Source: Acidobacteriota bacterium (lineage in GTDB: Bacteria; Acidobacteriota; UBA6911; RPQK01; DATIPO01). Taken from it: 39,743 nucleotides of DNA. Location: positions 1-39,743 of the forward strand of contig DATIPQ010000073.1 in NCBI GenBank assembly GCA_035471785.1, in the 5' to 3' direction. A model generated the notes under the pieces. It was given only the letters and a program-made list of their open reading frames with translations, was not told the origin of the DNA and did no database searches. A program made the position numbers and the translations under genes. Below are positions 7,115-14,907 of this stretch, piece after piece (the first letter of the stretch is position 1; every line of letters starts with the position of its first letter).

Positions 7115-8472
7115 AGCTTGCGCCGTGCCCTGCGGGCTTCTTCGGCCAAATGGGCCGCCTTGACGGGATCGCTTCGACTCAGGCGGAGGGCTTCGACTTC
7201 GCTGCGCAAGAGCCGGTCGGCCTGGGCATAGTAGTCAGGCGAATGCTGGGAAGTCACCACGTAGTCCCGGTCGGTCGAGGAGGCCCAATCTTGCGGTTCC
7301 TCCACTTCCTGGGCCACTTCCTCGAAGTAGGCCGTGTTCTTGATGGGATAGGAGACGGTAGTCAGATAGATGTCGGGAGCGCACTTCTTGACGTGCTCGA
7401 CGGTGGCCTCGATGTCTTCCAGAGTCTCGTCCTTATAACCCCACATCAGAAACATGCCCACCTCGATGCCGCGACGTTTGGCGGCTTGAGAGGCCCACTG
7501 CACCTGTTCCACCGTGACCCGCCGTTCCATGGCGTCGAGAATGCGCTGCGAGCCGCTTTCCGAGCCGATCCAGATGCGGTAGCAGCCCATCTCGGCCAAA
7601 GTTTCCAGCACCTCTTCCTTCATCATGCGGTCGGCCCGGGAAATGGTCTCGAACGGCATGCGCAGTCCACGCCGCTTGAGTTCGCCCGCATAGTCGAAGA
7701 GCCACTTGTGATGGATGGTGAAGACGTCGTCGGAGTACCAGACCTGGTCGGGGTCGTAAGCGTCGCGGATGTGCTCGAGTTCATCGGCGCAGTCGAGATA
7801 GCTGCGGCGGCGGTGGGTGAAACCGAAGACGGCATGGGAGCACCAGCGGCATTTGTAAGGGCATCCCCGCGCCGTAATCAAGTTGACGCTGCCGCTTCCG
7901 TGGTGCTGGCGCCAGACGTCGACATAGCGCTGGGTGTCGATGGCCTCGCGGTCGGGCCAGGGCAGCGAATCGAGATCGGGAACCTGCTCCCGCTCAGGGT
8001 TGCGCACGACGCTTCCATCTTCGTCGCGGAAGACCGTCCCGGCCACTCCATGCAGCTTGTTGGGACCGTGTTTATGCAGGGCGGGCAGCAGTTCCGCCAT
8101 GGTGCGCTCGCCCTCCCCGATGACCACCACGTCGGCCCCGTGTGCAAGATAACGCTCGGGATAGTTGGCCGACTCGGGGCCTCCCAGCACCACCGTCCAG
8201 CCCCGCATCTTGGCCTGGGCGGTAATCTTCAGCACCGCGGCCCGGGTCAGCAGATTGGTATAGATGCCTACGACCCCTGCTTCCTGCCGCAGGCGCTGAT
8301 TGAGGGCCGCCGGAGCCGAGAACGTCGAGTCGAAGATTTCCACCTCGAATCCTTGCCGGCGCAGGTAAGAAGACAGATAGAGCAACCCCAGGGTGGGATA
8401 GGGCTTCATGATCTCCCTTTCCTTGGGATCCTCGAAAAGGAAATAGCCGTGAGTGAGGAGAATGTCGCTCAT
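7072..8472 (-). CDS. B12-binding-type radical SAM protein (second of tandem pair)
   Basis: A 466-residue protein. Residues about 24-135 form a cobalamin-binding-like Rossmann domain (YPTLGLLYLSSYLRRQGFEV, then WTVVLGGPESANYPERY and ADVVVIGEGE). The radical SAM cluster site is ARGCPYKCRWC, with C204, C208 and C211 as CxxxCxxC. A TIM-barrel core follows, with VWYSDDVFTI, RIWIGSESGSQRIL and GIEVGMFLMWGYKDE. This is the class B methylase layout: fused B12 domain, 4Fe-4S cluster and 5'-deoxyadenosyl radical, usually methylating unactivated carbon or doing ring rearrangements. No DxHxxG motif is seen, as is common in this class. It starts 3 nt after the upstream radical SAM stop. The last residues (NSQLASPWSQSL) come from repeat copy B. 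Substrate unknown. Confidence 0.92.
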   Translation of the reverse strand: MSDILLTHGYFLFEDPKEREIMKPYPTLGLLYLSSYLRRQGFEVEIFDSTFSAPAALNQRLRQEAGVVGIYTNLLTRAAVLKITAQAKMRGWTVVLGGPESANYPERYLAHGADVVVIGEGERTMAELLPALHKHGPNKLHGVAGTVFRDEDGSVVRNPEREQVPDLDSLPWPDREAIDTQRYVDVWRQHHGSGSVNLITARGCPYKCRWCSHAVFGFTHRRRSYLDCADELEHIRDAYDPDQVWYSDDVFTIHHKWLFDYAGELKRRGLRMPFETISRADRMMKEEVLETLAEMGCYRIWIGSESGSQRILDAMERRVTVEQVQWASQAAKRRGIEVGMFLMWGYKDETLEDIEATVEHVKKCAPDIYLTTVSYPIKNTAYFEEVAQEVEEPQDWASSTDRDYVVTSQHSPDYYAQADRLLRSEVEALRLSRSDPVKAAHLAEEARRARRKLRNSQLASPWSQSL

Positions 8473-8475
8473 GTC

Positions 8476-9978
8476 TCAGTTCCAGCGCCGGCTCAAGTCG
8501 GGCTTGTCGGGTTGGGCGTAGGTCTTCTCGATGGAGGTGGGGGCTTCGCTGCGGTACTTGAGCTCCATCTGGCCCAGTTCAAACCAGTGGTCGTTGAGGC
8601 GGTCGAGGCGTTTGAGCAGGCCGTTGGCGGAAGGTTCCTCTTGCAGCTTCTGGCGTAGTTCCAGATCGCAGTGCAGCAGGCGATGCAGCTTGCGGTAGAA
8701 GGGTGTCTGGTAGGAGCCCTGAAACATCATGTCCAGGTCGTTGGAATCCTTCCAATGATCTTTGTCTTCGAGCTGGGCCTTGACCATGTCGTGAAACTTG
8801 GTGCCGGGCAGGGGATAGCTGACGCTGATCCCGATATCGTCGGGCAGCAGTTCGCGCACCATGTTGACGGTGGCCATGATGTCCTCGAACGTCTCGCCGG
8901 GATAGCCGAACTGGATGAAGAAGCAGGCCTTGATGCCGGCCTCGCCCAATCGCCTGCGGGCGGCCCGGATCTTGTGCAGCTTGCTGCCCTTGTCCATGGC
9001 GTCGAGGATCTTCTGGCTGCCGCTCTCGGCGCCCATCCAAACTTCCACGCAGCCGGCCCGCGCCAGTCCGTCCACCGCCTTGCGGGTCATGAGGTCGACC
9101 CGCGATTGAATCATGAAGGGGATGGAAGCGTCGCGCTGCTCGACCTCCTGGGCGAATTCGGCCACCCAGCGCGGCTGCAGTCCGAAGATATCGTCGGCGA
9201 ACCAGATGTGGTCGGGCTGCAGCAGTTCTTTGACCCGGGCCATTTCTTCGGCCACGTTGGCCGGCGAACGCATGGCATAGCGCTGTCCCCAGATAGGCTT
9301 GGCGCACCAGTTGCAGTGAAAGGGACAGCCGCGGGTGGAGACCAGGTTGAGGCTGAAGTAGCCGTGAGCCTGCTTCCAGGCCTGGCGGTAGCGTTCGACT
9401 TCCAGCAGTTCCCAGGCTGGAAAGGGAAAGCGGTCGGGTTTGCGCTCCGGCTCGGGAAGGGGATTGCGCTGCACCTTATCGGGAGACTCGGTGTCGCCGT
9501 GAGCCAGCCCCGGCACCTCGTCGACGGGCTCGTCGCTGCGTCCGCTGAGACGGTCGAGGAGCATGCAGAGGGTGTCGTCGGCTTCACCCATCAGCGCGTA
9601 GTCGGCCGCCCCTGCAAGGTAGGCTTCCGGGTGGTCTGTGACGTCCGAGCCCGCGATGACGACCGTGGCGCCCTGAGCGCGGGCTGCACGCCCCATCTCG
9701 ATCGCGGCCTTGCGGGTCTGCTCCAGACACATTTTGTTGAGAAAGTTGAACTGGTCTTCGTAGATGGCCACGAAACGGGGCCGCAGACGTTGCAGCTTTT
9801 CCAGGTATTCTTCGACGCCCCGCGCCAACATGGCGTCGAAGAGAGCCACCTTGTATCCGCGCTCTCTCAGCCGGGCCGCCGCATAAAGCGTCCCCAAAGG
9901 CGCATAAGGACGCATCTTCTCCATCTGCTTGGGGTCGTTTCGGATGTAGAAGGCGTGCGCCAAAAGTACTTCGGTCAT
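8476..9978 (-). CDS. B12-binding-type radical SAM protein (first of tandem pair)
   Basis: A 500-residue protein with a B12-binding-like domain at about 23-145 (PYAPLGTLYAAARLRERGYK, VVIAGSDVTDHPEAYL, ADYALMGEADDTL). The cluster motif is TRGCPFHCNWC, with C218, C222 and C225. Barrel motifs include IWFADDIFGLQPRW, EVWMGAESGSQKIL and KACFFIQFGYPGETFEDIM. It is clearly a paralogue of the following gene and is separated from it by 3 nt, so the two are probably made together and may act in sequence or as partners. The ATG has GGGGGAGAG just upstream, and a strong promoter lies at 10032-10060. The reaction is likely radical methylation or rearrangement; the substrate cannot be read from sequence. 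Confidence 0.92.
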   Translation of the reverse strand: MTEVLLAHAFYIRNDPKQMEKMRPYAPLGTLYAAARLRERGYKVALFDAMLARGVEEYLEKLQRLRPRFVAIYEDQFNFLNKMCLEQTRKAAIEMGRAARAQGATVVIAGSDVTDHPEAYLAGAADYALMGEADDTLCMLLDRLSGRSDEPVDEVPGLAHGDTESPDKVQRNPLPEPERKPDRFPFPAWELLEVERYRQAWKQAHGYFSLNLVSTRGCPFHCNWCAKPIWGQRYAMRSPANVAEEMARVKELLQPDHIWFADDIFGLQPRWVAEFAQEVEQRDASIPFMIQSRVDLMTRKAVDGLARAGCVEVWMGAESGSQKILDAMDKGSKLHKIRAARRRLGEAGIKACFFIQFGYPGETFEDIMATVNMVRELLPDDIGISVSYPLPGTKFHDMVKAQLEDKDHWKDSNDLDMMFQGSYQTPFYRKLHRLLHCDLELRQKLQEEPSANGLLKRLDRLNDHWFELGQMELKYRSEAPTSIEKTYAQPDKPDLSRRWN

Positions 9979-10031
9979 CTTCTCTCCCCCGCTACCCAGA
10001 CCGTCCCGCTACGCTTGCCGATTTGTGGGGC

Positions 10032-10060
10032 AGTATAGACAGGGTCGTTCCAGTCGTCAA
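10032..10060 (-). promoter_or_regulatory. Sigma70-type promoter of the radical SAM operon
   Basis: On the minus strand TTGACG (10060-10055) and TATACT (10037-10032) are separated by exactly 17 bp, close to consensus in both hexamers. Transcription would start near 10025, giving a leader of about 47 nt before the ATG at 9978. This is one of the best promoter matches in the window. Confidence 0.7.
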
Positions 10061-10432
10061 CAAACAAGGGACGCAATAAACGTTAGCCCAAAAGAGCTTA
10101 ATCTCGACTATTTTCATCCATTTTACTGCGACGGAACGGTGATCCGTCTCATTTTCACGAGAGGTCGTGAGGCGACGGCGCCAGGTGTGCACCGGGGGGC
10201 TTGATCGAAGACTCCTCTATGCCGATTTCGCAATCTACCTCATCATGTACGATATTTTTCTGCCCCATCGTCAGGATGATCTAGTATTCTTTAAAACCTG
10301 GACAGTTCGTCTGTACGGCACGAAACCCTTCTTGCATGCGGTCCGGGGAGAGAGAGAAAGGCCGCATGCAGCCTAGAGAAGGATGATCTGTCCTCCCAGG
10401 ACGGATGATCGCAGGACATTTGGGGAGGCGCT
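10061..10432 (+). promoter_or_regulatory. Leader of the HDOD kinase with possible Shine-Dalgarno sequestration
   Basis: No gene is seen in 9979-10432. The kinase side holds GGATGATC three times (10274-10281, 10381-10388, 10403-10410), and TGCATGCGG (10333-10341) paired with CCGCATGCA (10362-10370) around a purine-rich loop. Near the start, CCTCCC (10392-10397) is fully complementary to the ribosome site GGGAGG (10423-10428). That same CCTCCC also sits in the loop region of a GTCCT-CCC-AGGAC hairpin (10390-10402), and TGTCCT can alternatively pair with AGGACA (10413-10418). Mutually exclusive pairings of this kind suggest translational control, but this is inferred by eye. Confidence 0.4.
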
Positions 10433-13081
10433 GTGAAAGCAGCAGATCTAAGCGGGTTCATCGAGGAATTGGGCCAGTTGCCCACCCTTCCAGCCGTGGC
10501 GGTCCGGCTGATCGAAACGACCAGCGACGAAGACAGCGGGATGGCCGAAATCGCCCGCCTGATCGAAACCGATCACGCCCTCACGGCCAAGCTCCTGAAA
10601 GTCGCCAACTCCACCTACTTCAGCCGTTCCGGGGAGGTTTCCACCATCGACCGGGCCGCCTCCCTGCTGGGAAAAGACCTGGTCAGGGGACTGGTGCTGT
10701 CGGCGGTGGTCTTCGATTCCATCAAGCCGGATGAAAGCGGCGGATTCGATCTGCGCCAGTTCTGGAACCACTGCGCCGCATGCGCCATCGCCAGCGAAAC
10801 CTTGGCCCGGCGCTTCAACTTCCAGCGGCCCATGGAGGCTTTCGTAGCCGGGTTGTTGCACGACATGGGCAAGCTGATCCTGGCTCACTGGGATTCCGAA
10901 GAGTATTCCAAAGTGGTGCGCCAAGCCCGTCAAGGCAAGGGGCGGCTGCTCGAGAACGAGGAGGCTCACTTCGGTATCGGGCACACGGGCGTCGCCAAGC
11001 TGGCCATGGAACGCTGGCGTTTTCCCTCAGACCTGGTGGAGGCGGCCTGGCTGCACCATCAGCCGATTTCCTATTTCGGCGACTCGCCTCAGCGCAACCT
11101 GGCTTTCATCGTCAAGGCGGGCAATTCGCTGTGCCGCCTCTTCCGCATCGGGGACTCGGGGGATCCGGGCGAGAACTGGAACCTGGAAAGGCTCTCCATG
11201 GTAACGGCCCTGAGCGGCGAAGAACTCAGCCGCATCGCCTCTCAGGTGCTCGACCGTTTCGAGGAAGTGGCCGGCTACTTCGACTGGGACGCAGATCAGA
11301 CCGAACTCTACTTGCAGGCCGTCCACGGCGCCAACCGGCAATTAAGCGACTTGCAGGTGATGCTGGAAGTGGAGCGCAGGCGACTGGGGCGCAAGGAAAA
11401 GGTGCTCTCCGCCATCCACCGTCTCCACCAAGCCCTGGACGAGACCACCAGTCCGGCCCGGGGCGTCTTTCACGTCATCGACTTGCTGGCCGAGTTTCTG
11501 CCCCTGCGCCGGGCCCTGGCTTATGTGGCCTTGAAGCGGTCGTCGGGGCTCGAGGGGTGTCTGAAGCGCTCCCGCGGCCAAGCCGCCGCCCGCTTCATGG
11601 TTCCCCTGGACGAGGAGGAAAGGGACGAATTCGACCGCCTGACGGCCCGAGCCCAGCTCTCGCTGCTGCAGCGCAAGCTTTCCGAAGGCCGGAGCTCGGA
11701 AGAAGAAGATGCGCTTACGGCCATGCTCTTCAGTCCCGACCTGCTGGTTTTCCCTCTGGAGACGCAGCGAGGATCCATCGGCCAGTTGCTGGTGGAGGTC
11801 GACTCCAAATCGCCCGACGTGCCCGAGATGGTCGAGGTGGCCCGCCACTACGTCCACGGAGCGGCCCTGGCTCTGCACCGTCTGCTCCTCAACGAGGAAT
11901 TGCAGGTGCAGGCCGAAGAACTGGCCCAGACGGGACGCAAGGTCGAAGAGACGGAACGCCGGCTTTTTCACACCGAGCGCCTGGCCTCGGTAGGACGCTT
12001 GGCGGCGGGAGCGGCCCACGAGATCAACAATCCCCTCACCGTCATCTCCGGACACGCCGAATTGATGCTGCTCACCACCGAGGACGAGAAGCATAAGAAG
12101 CGGCTGCAGGAGATCGTGCGCCAGATCGAGCGCATTTCCGAGATCACCGGCGACCTGATGGGGTTGGCGCGGCCCGCCGAGCCGCAGGTCGAGCCGGTGC
12201 GGGTGGATTCCATTCTCGATCGCACTCTCGACCTGCTGCGGCAGCGCATGCGCTTGGCCAACATCGAGGTGGTGCGCCACTTCGCCCAGGAGGTCCCGCC
12301 GGTGCTGGGCGATTCCAAACAGCTCGAGCAGGTCTTTCTCAACCTCTGCATCAACGCCGTGCAGGCCATGAAAGAGGGCGGCAAACTCACGCTCAGCCTG
12401 CGTCGCGGGGAGAATCCCAAAGAGGTGGAGATCGACTTTCAGGACAGCGGTGAAGGCATCGCTCCGCAGGACCTGCCCTCTATCTTCGATCCCTTCTTCA
12501 CCACCAAGCGGGAAGGCGAGGGAACCGGGTTGGGGCTGGCCATCTGTCTCACCATCATCCGCAACCACGGAGGACGGGTGCTGGTCTCCAGCAAGCCGGG
12601 CCAGGGAAGCACCTTCCGGATCGTCCTGCCCAGGGCGGGTGAAACCCCGGTCAGCCAGACCGGCAAGCGGGCCTCCTCGCGCAGCAAAGTCTCTTCTGGG
12701 CCGTCCATCGAAGCCAAGCTGCTGGCGGTCGACGACGAATCCGCCATCCGCGAACTTCTGGGACAGGCCTTGAGCGGCGAAAACTGGCACATCGATTTCG
12801 CCGAGGACGGCGCACGCGCCCTGCACAAGCTTGAACAGGCCGAGTACGACGCCGTTCTGCTCGACCTGCGCATGCCCAAGAAGGCCGGTCTGGAGGTACT
12901 CGAGGTGCTGCGCGAAAGCAGGCCCGAGCTGCCGGTCATCGTCATCAGCGGAGTCGCTCACGAGAACGAGTTCCAGGCCGCCAAAGAGGCGGGCGCCTTC
13001 GCCTGCCTGCGCAAACCCTTCCGCATGTCGACCCTTATCGACGTCGTGCAAGAGGCGGTCAAGCAGAAAGACTCGGGCTGA
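10433..13081 (+). CDS. HDOD-histidine kinase-receiver hybrid signalling protein
   Basis: An 882-residue cytoplasmic protein with a GTG start and GGGGAGG (10422-10428) 4 nt before it. Residues about 10-210 are an HDOD domain (LPTLPAVAVRLIE, LLKVANSTYF, VAGLLHDMGKLIL). Residues about 300-480 look like a GAF-type sensor. Residues 515-590 are the HisKA dimerisation helix with phospho-acceptor H529 (AAHEINNPLT). The ATPase domain follows (NLCINAVQAM, DSGEGIAPQDL, GTGLGLAICLTIIRNHGG). The receiver at about 760-880 has the acid pair D767/D768, phospho-acceptor D811 (LLDLRMP) and K861. All catalytic residues are present. No membrane segment and no partner regulator gene adjoin it, so output may run through HDOD or a distant regulator. 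A GGCGGC/GCCGCC hairpin follows the stop (13090-13111). Confidence 0.95.
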   Translation: MKAADLSGFIEELGQLPTLPAVAVRLIETTSDEDSGMAEIARLIETDHALTAKLLKVANSTYFSRSGEVSTIDRAASLLGKDLVRGLVLSAVVFDSIKPDESGGFDLRQFWNHCAACAIASETLARRFNFQRPMEAFVAGLLHDMGKLILAHWDSEEYSKVVRQARQGKGRLLENEEAHFGIGHTGVAKLAMERWRFPSDLVEAAWLHHQPISYFGDSPQRNLAFIVKAGNSLCRLFRIGDSGDPGENWNLERLSMVTALSGEELSRIASQVLDRFEEVAGYFDWDADQTELYLQAVHGANRQLSDLQVMLEVERRRLGRKEKVLSAIHRLHQALDETTSPARGVFHVIDLLAEFLPLRRALAYVALKRSSGLEGCLKRSRGQAAARFMVPLDEEERDEFDRLTARAQLSLLQRKLSEGRSSEEEDALTAMLFSPDLLVFPLETQRGSIGQLLVEVDSKSPDVPEMVEVARHYVHGAALALHRLLLNEELQVQAEELAQTGRKVEETERRLFHTERLASVGRLAAGAAHEINNPLTVISGHAELMLLTTEDEKHKKRLQEIVRQIERISEITGDLMGLARPAEPQVEPVRVDSILDRTLDLLRQRMRLANIEVVRHFAQEVPPVLGDSKQLEQVFLNLCINAVQAMKEGGKLTLSLRRGENPKEVEIDFQDSGEGIAPQDLPSIFDPFFTTKREGEGTGLGLAICLTIIRNHGGRVLVSSKPGQGSTFRIVLPRAGETPVSQTGKRASSRSKVSSGPSIEAKLLAVDDESAIRELLGQALSGENWHIDFAEDGARALHKLEQAEYDAVLLDLRMPKKAGLEVLEVLRESRPELPVIVISGVAHENEFQAAKEAGAFACLRKPFRMSTLIDVVQEAVKQKDSG

Positions 13082-13236
13082 GAAGCGCAGGCGGCTGCAA
13101 CCTTGGCCGCCGATTTGAATCCCATACAGCACGAAGCGAAAATGAAAGCTAATGGGCCAATAGGCGTCTGAAGAATCAGTAAGACACGCGGTGCGAGCGG
13201 CCCGCTCACAGATACAGAACCAGAAAGGGTCTCCAC

Positions 13237-14646
13237 ATGATTGGGCAAAGACTCATTTCCAGCTTGACCGTCCTGCTGCTTGTCAGCGCCTCGCCGCTGT
13301 TGGCGCAGACCGACGTCGATCCCGGATTCAATCTCTTCTCCCCTCAACAGGATGTGGAAATCGGCCGTAACAGCGCCTCTGAAATCGAAAGACAGCTGCC
13401 CCTTCTCGACGACCGAAGGGTGCAGGACTATGTCGACCGCATCGGACAACGGCTGGCCCGCCACGCGCCGGGTCCTGATTTTCCCTACCAGTTCAAGGTC
13501 GTCAACGTCTCCGACATCAATGCCTTCGCCCTTCCCGGCGGCTACATGTACGTCAACCGGGGACTGATCGAGGCGGCCCGCAGCGAAGCCGAGCTGGCCG
13601 GCGTGATGGCCCACGAGATCTCCCACGTGGCCCTGCGTCACGGCACCAACCAGGCCTCCAAGGCCTATTTGGCCGGCGCCGGATTCTCGTTGTTGGGAGT
13701 CTTCCTGGGCGACCGCACCTCGCGCACCACCGAGCAGATCATTCAGTCGGTGGGCGGCTTCGGCCTCAATTCGCTCTTCCTCAAGTTCAGCCGCACGGCC
13801 GAGACGCAATCCGACGTGGTGGGCGTCCAGATCCTGGCGGCGGCCGGCTACAACCCCATGGCCATGGCTGACTTCTTCGAGCTGTTGCGCCAGCAGGCGG
13901 GACGCGACCGGAGCGGGTTGGAGACCTTTTTCAGTTCTCACCCCGCCCCCGAAGACCGCTCTGAGCGCATTCAGCGCGAGATCGACCTTATCGGCGGCTA
14001 CCGCAGCCAGCCCAACGTGGGCAGTTTCGAAGCTATTAAGTCACGGCTGGATCGCATGTCGGACGCCCCTTCCATGCAAGACTTGCAGTCGGGCGGAGCA
14101 GGCGGTGCCGGAGGCGGCGACAGTCCCCGAGTGGGCGACGTTGAGCCTCCTTCCAGCCGCTGGCGGATCTTCGAGTCCGACAACCGCGCCTACCGCATCG
14201 ACCATCCGGCCAACTGGCAACCCTATCCCCACCAGGGATTCGGAGTCACCTTCGCTCCTCAGGGAGGCATCGGCCAGGTGCGCGGACGTACCGAAGTCGC
14301 CTACGGCGCTATTCTGGAACGCTTTCAGTTCCGCTCCAGGGCTCGGCGGGAGCAGGATCTTCTGGTGGACGGCAGCCAGGCCTACCTGCGGGACATGCTG
14401 CAAAACAACAGTCATCTGCGCCAGGTCACGAACTGGAGGCGGGTGCGCCTGGGGCAGCGTCAAGCCCTCAACGTGACGCTGGCCGGACGTTCGCCGGCTA
14501 CCGGACTCGAGGAGCACGTCGAAGTTTACACCGCGCTTCTCGACAACGACGAGATCGTCTACCTGCTGCAGATCGTGCCTGAAGACGACTTCGGCAGCTA
14601 CCGCCGCACCTTTCGGCGCATGGCCGGCAGCCTCGAGATCTACTGA
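13237..14646 (+). CDS. Secreted M48-family zinc metalloprotease with C-terminal extra domain
   Basis: A 469-residue protein with a signal peptide (LTVLLLVSASPLLAQ, about 9-23). The M48 catalytic site is MAHEISHVALRHGTNQ, with H126, E127 and H130. The third zinc ligand is probably E189 in AETQSDVVG. This matches the BepA/LoiP/HtpX-related peptidases that act on outer-membrane proteins in the periplasm. Residues about 305-469 form an added domain (YRIDHPANWQPYP, GVTFAPQGG, VEVYTALLDNDEIVYLLQIV) resembling PsbP/Mog1-like folds. A Gly-rich linker (SGGAGGAGGG) joins the two. An outer-membrane quality-control role is inferred from the family. A CGGCC-TTCG-GGCCG hairpin lies just after the stop. Confidence 0.92.
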   Translation: MIGQRLISSLTVLLLVSASPLLAQTDVDPGFNLFSPQQDVEIGRNSASEIERQLPLLDDRRVQDYVDRIGQRLARHAPGPDFPYQFKVVNVSDINAFALPGGYMYVNRGLIEAARSEAELAGVMAHEISHVALRHGTNQASKAYLAGAGFSLLGVFLGDRTSRTTEQIIQSVGGFGLNSLFLKFSRTAETQSDVVGVQILAAAGYNPMAMADFFELLRQQAGRDRSGLETFFSSHPAPEDRSERIQREIDLIGGYRSQPNVGSFEAIKSRLDRMSDAPSMQDLQSGGAGGAGGGDSPRVGDVEPPSSRWRIFESDNRAYRIDHPANWQPYPHQGFGVTFAPQGGIGQVRGRTEVAYGAILERFQFRSRARREQDLLVDGSQAYLRDMLQNNSHLRQVTNWRRVRLGQRQALNVTLAGRSPATGLEEHVEVYTALLDNDEIVYLLQIVPEDDFGSYRRTFRRMAGSLEIY

Positions 14647-14665
14647 GCGGCCTTCGGGCCGAATT

Positions 14666-14734
14666 CCCAGGACCCAACGCCCAACTCGCAAAGCGGACTT
14701 CTGCCTTGTCAGTTCTGAGCCAGGGCCCTACGTT
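14666..14734. repeat. Dispersed hairpin repeat, copy C
   Basis: It begins CCCAGGACCCAAC (14666-14678), continues with GCCCAACTCGCAAAGCGGAC and ends with GCCCTACGTT (14725-14734). The same elements in the same order and at similar spacing make up copy A. It sits 20 bp beyond the metalloprotease stop, in a convergent 3'-3' gap. Confidence 0.5.
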
Positions 14735-14736
14735 CT

Positions 14737-14783
14737 TGTCCCTGACACAGGGACAGATTCGCCAGGCCGGGGTCAGCCCCGGC
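14737..14783. terminator. Two stem-loops between convergent genes
   Basis: TGTCCCTG-ACA-CAGGGACA (14737-14755) is a perfect 8-bp hairpin. GCCGGGG-TCAG-CCCCGGC (14766-14783) is a 7-bp hairpin with a 4-nt loop. They lie between the metalloprotease (+) and amidohydrolase (-) genes. No T-run follows, so a bidirectional terminator function is plausible but not shown. A longer inverted repeat, GCCACCCTG (14805-14813) with CAGGGTGGC (14868-14876), lies just beyond. Confidence 0.45.
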
Positions 14784-14907
14784 GAGCGCTAGCGAGACGG
14801 CGGCGCCACCCTGGGCTTAAGTTTAAGACGGCAAGGGTCCGAACGCTGAAATGCTGGAATAACGCGACAGGGTGGCTCAAAACTTCTGACGCACTGCACC
14901 GCCGGCC

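Noticed and set aside
7081-10038. Two long plus-strand open frames (about 525 and 455 codons) opposite the radical SAM genes
   Set aside because: The minus-strand frames carry clear CxxxCxxC and B12-type motifs. The plus frames have no motif, and long antisense frames are expected at this GC content.
11342-13132. A 596-codon minus-strand open frame opposite the hybrid kinase
   Set aside because: The plus strand encodes complete HDOD, kinase and receiver motifs. The antisense frame is His/Gln/Gly-rich with no domain.
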